Below are positions 62,657 through 64,000 of a stretch of DNA of 64,000 nt, in pieces; positions within the stretch are counted from its first letter, which is position 1, and the number at the start of each line of letters is the position of its first letter. The position numbers were made by a program, and so were the translations under genes. Source of the DNA: Rhizobium sp. Pop5 (GTDB lineage Bacteria; Pseudomonadota; Alphaproteobacteria; Rhizobiales; Rhizobiaceae). Under the pieces are notes generated by a model. The model was not told the origin of the DNA. It made no database searches and saw only the letters and a list, made by a program, of their open reading frames with translations. The stretch covers positions 124,001 to 188,000 of the forward strand of contig NZ_CP099401.1 of the NCBI RefSeq assembly GCF_024721175.1, read 5' to 3'.

Positions 62657-63012
62657 ACCCATTCCCTATTCGCGATTGTGCTTTCCTGCGGGGGGCTTTG
62701 CTTTGCCGACGACACAGAAAAATAGGGCCGCTGGAAAACCAGGGCCCTTTAAGGTGTGAAGGTCAAAAACCTCCAGAGGGGAACAGCTGACACGATGGCA
62801 CTGGGAGGAAAACCATCAACTGCATCAGCTGGTGACAATATGCTCATATTTTAACCGCTTGGTAAAACATTTATTGTGCAGTGCAGCTATGCAGAATGGC
62901 GAGGAGTTCACTGGCTGGCCAATTTGAACCGGCGAGCGCTTCACGCAGTTGAGATCGTCCGCGCGATGTCCTCCGGTCATCTGCGCAGCCGGACCAAGAA
63001 CACTGATGCTGA
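62657..63012. other. Intergenic region between convergent virB11 and DUF1173
   Basis: A terminator hairpin is present at 62724-62748. No gene is supported in the remainder; the stretch at 62820-62880 is AT-rich. Confidence 0.5.
62724..62748 (+). terminator. Terminator of the virB operon
   Basis: Stem AGGGCC-(G)-CTGG with a four-A loop and CCAG-GGCCCT, one bulge, followed by TTTAAG, 67 bases after the virB11 stop. It resembles an intrinsic terminator with a short T run and may work in both directions. Confidence 0.6.
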
Positions 63013-64000
63013 TCATGGGAGTCGCGGCATTTCGCCTTCGGCCACGCGCCAGATCCACGGCGTCATCTCGGCTCTCGCGGCAATCATCTCATTCAATGCA
63101 ACCTCATAGTCTTGGTCGGCCTTCGTCGGAACGATGAACATAGCGGCAGGCGCTGGCTTTGCCTCCGGTAACGTCACGGCGGCAATCGGCTGGTCGCGGG
63201 AGAGATCAAACCGCAGTCCTTTCACGCTCCTGCACTTCAGGCCGGAGAGCCGCTCCAGGAGACGCTGTTCATGGATATTTTCGAACGGAATCCAGTTCTC
63301 GTTGACTACCATCATCGCCACTTCCTCCACCGAAGCGATCCCCGTTCCCGAAATACCGAACGTGGCGATGACGATGAGATGGAAATTCTCGCTGGATCGC
63401 CACAGTTCCAGCTCGGCTTTATAACGGGAGTTCAGCCGCTTCCACGCACCCTCGTCGAGCATAAAGGGGAAGGGCAGGTGGCGCACGACTATCTTCTGGC
63501 CATCGCGTGCCGAGGAAAACTCCTTCACCTCGGCGACCGTCATCATCAGTTTGCGCGGACCGAGACCAGTTGTGTGGGCGCCGGCCAACATTGCCGCGCG
63601 CCTGGCGGAGATCCCTTCTTTGTCCTCCTGGTGAAACACCTCCGGGATAAACAGGATGTCACTCAGAGGGCCGCCGCGGACGATCATTTGTCGCGCTGCG
63701 TTCAACAGGCTGCTGCGGACGCGACCCCAGCCGCGTCTCCCGGCCCAGAGCGACGTCCATTCCGTCAGTTCCCCTGTCTCCCAGAGATAATGGAGTACCG
63801 CCTTGAGTGACAGCTTTTTGGGATCTGTTCGTACCGTTTCCGACAGTTCCGAGGGCATTGTAGAAGCCGATCGGTTCCCTCGTTTCGACAGCGAGAAATC
63901 GAGTTTCAGCATAACCGCGCCCGTCGCAGCGTCGATCTGGATGGCATTCCCGATCAAAGGTCCGAGGCCGGTTAGTTCATAGGGCGGTTCGTAGGATGGG
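63013..64000 (-). CDS. DUF1173 family protein (5' partial)
   Basis: At least 329 residues of a DUF1173 protein. The gene continues past the window: upstream of the internal ATG at 63957 the frame stays open to position 64000, reading PSYEPPYELTGLGPLIGN, which matches the family before its middle part. The missing N-terminus would add about 60 residues. Conserved blocks are KLSLKAVLHYLWETGELTEW and VRSSLLNAARQMIVRG. DUF1173 genes are frequent on rhizobial plasmids and integrative elements near transfer genes; function unknown. Confidence 0.8.
   Translation of the reverse strand, partial: PSYEPPYELTGLGPLIGNAIQIDAATGAVMLKLDFSLSKRGNRSASTMPSELSETVRTDPKKLSLKAVLHYLWETGELTEWTSLWAGRRGWGRVRSSLLNAARQMIVRGGPLSDILFIPEVFHQEDKEGISARRAAMLAGAHTTGLGPRKLMMTVAEVKEFSSARDGQKIVVRHLPFPFMLDEGAWKRLNSRYKAELELWRSSENFHLIVIATFGISGTGIASVEEVAMMVVNENWIPFENIHEQRLLERLSGLKCRSVKGLRFDLSRDQPIAAVTLPEAKPAPAAMFIVPTKADQDYEVALNEMIAARAEMTPWIWRVAEGEMPRLP

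Noticed and set aside
1..64000. tRNA, rRNA, insertion sequences and a repABC-type origin
   Set aside because: Looked for while reading both strands; none could be supported. Absence is by eye only and a covariance or profile search could still find a small RNA gene.

Overview
The window looks like accessory DNA, most likely a large plasmid or integrated conjugative region, of a Rhizobiaceae alphaproteobacterium (Rhizobium/Sinorhizobium-like). The basis is high GC with strong codon bias, rhizobial family members throughout (PhoB-type box on a DUF47-pit operon, ECF41 sigma factor, large ParB-like and DUF932 proteins, a complete virB-type set, DUF1173), and protein resemblance. No rRNA, tRNA, CRISPR array, intact insertion sequence or repABC origin was seen.

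Layout. (1) 1-4353: the end of a ferric-iron ABC transporter operon (binding protein, fused double permease, ATPase) followed by an inositol-monophosphatase-family phosphatase. (2) 4630-8484: a Nudix hydrolase, the low-affinity phosphate transporter operon DUF47-pit with a Pho box, then decayed dinB abutting an elongation factor G scrap. (3) 8582-10403: a self-contained ECF41 sigma factor operon with its own cognate-type promoter. (4) 10737-11335: a RelB-ParE type toxin-antitoxin pair. (5) 11438-23359: a catabolic island with a RuBisCO-like protein, a DUF1537 sugar-acid kinase, an SDR, a KdgT-type permease, an RbsA/XylG-type sugar ABC transporter, a cyclase-family hydrolase and two regulators (a frameshifted LysR and a GntR/FCD). 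It resembles, but does not duplicate, the known D-apiose/isoapionate pathways. (6) 23718-28630: a TetR-controlled oxidoreductase cluster (SDR, Old Yellow Enzyme, MDR reductase, alpha/beta hydrolase, dead aldo/keto reductase), flanked by two inverted AraC remnants.

(7) 28743-46839: a mosaic of defence and toxin-antitoxin genes (AbiE with broken toxin, HicAB, MNT-HEPN fusion, DUF433 with truncated DUF5615 partner, GSU2403-family nucleotidyltransferase). It surrounds a type I secretion locus: a roughly 2,220-residue RTX protein with eleven long repeats, its ABC exporter and its membrane fusion protein. A 63-bp direct repeat lies on each side of the HicAB-RTX segment. (8) 47283-64000: a conjugation module with a ParB-like protein, DUF932, a MarR-type regulator, a TrbM-like protein, VirB1 to VirB11 with an EexN-like lipoprotein, and the start of a DUF1173 gene running off the end.

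Frameshifts are frequent. Several lie in mononucleotide runs (G9 in the RTX gene, C7 in lysR, C4 in the AbiEii gene). They may be real decay, slippage-based switching, or sequencing error; the sequence alone cannot decide.
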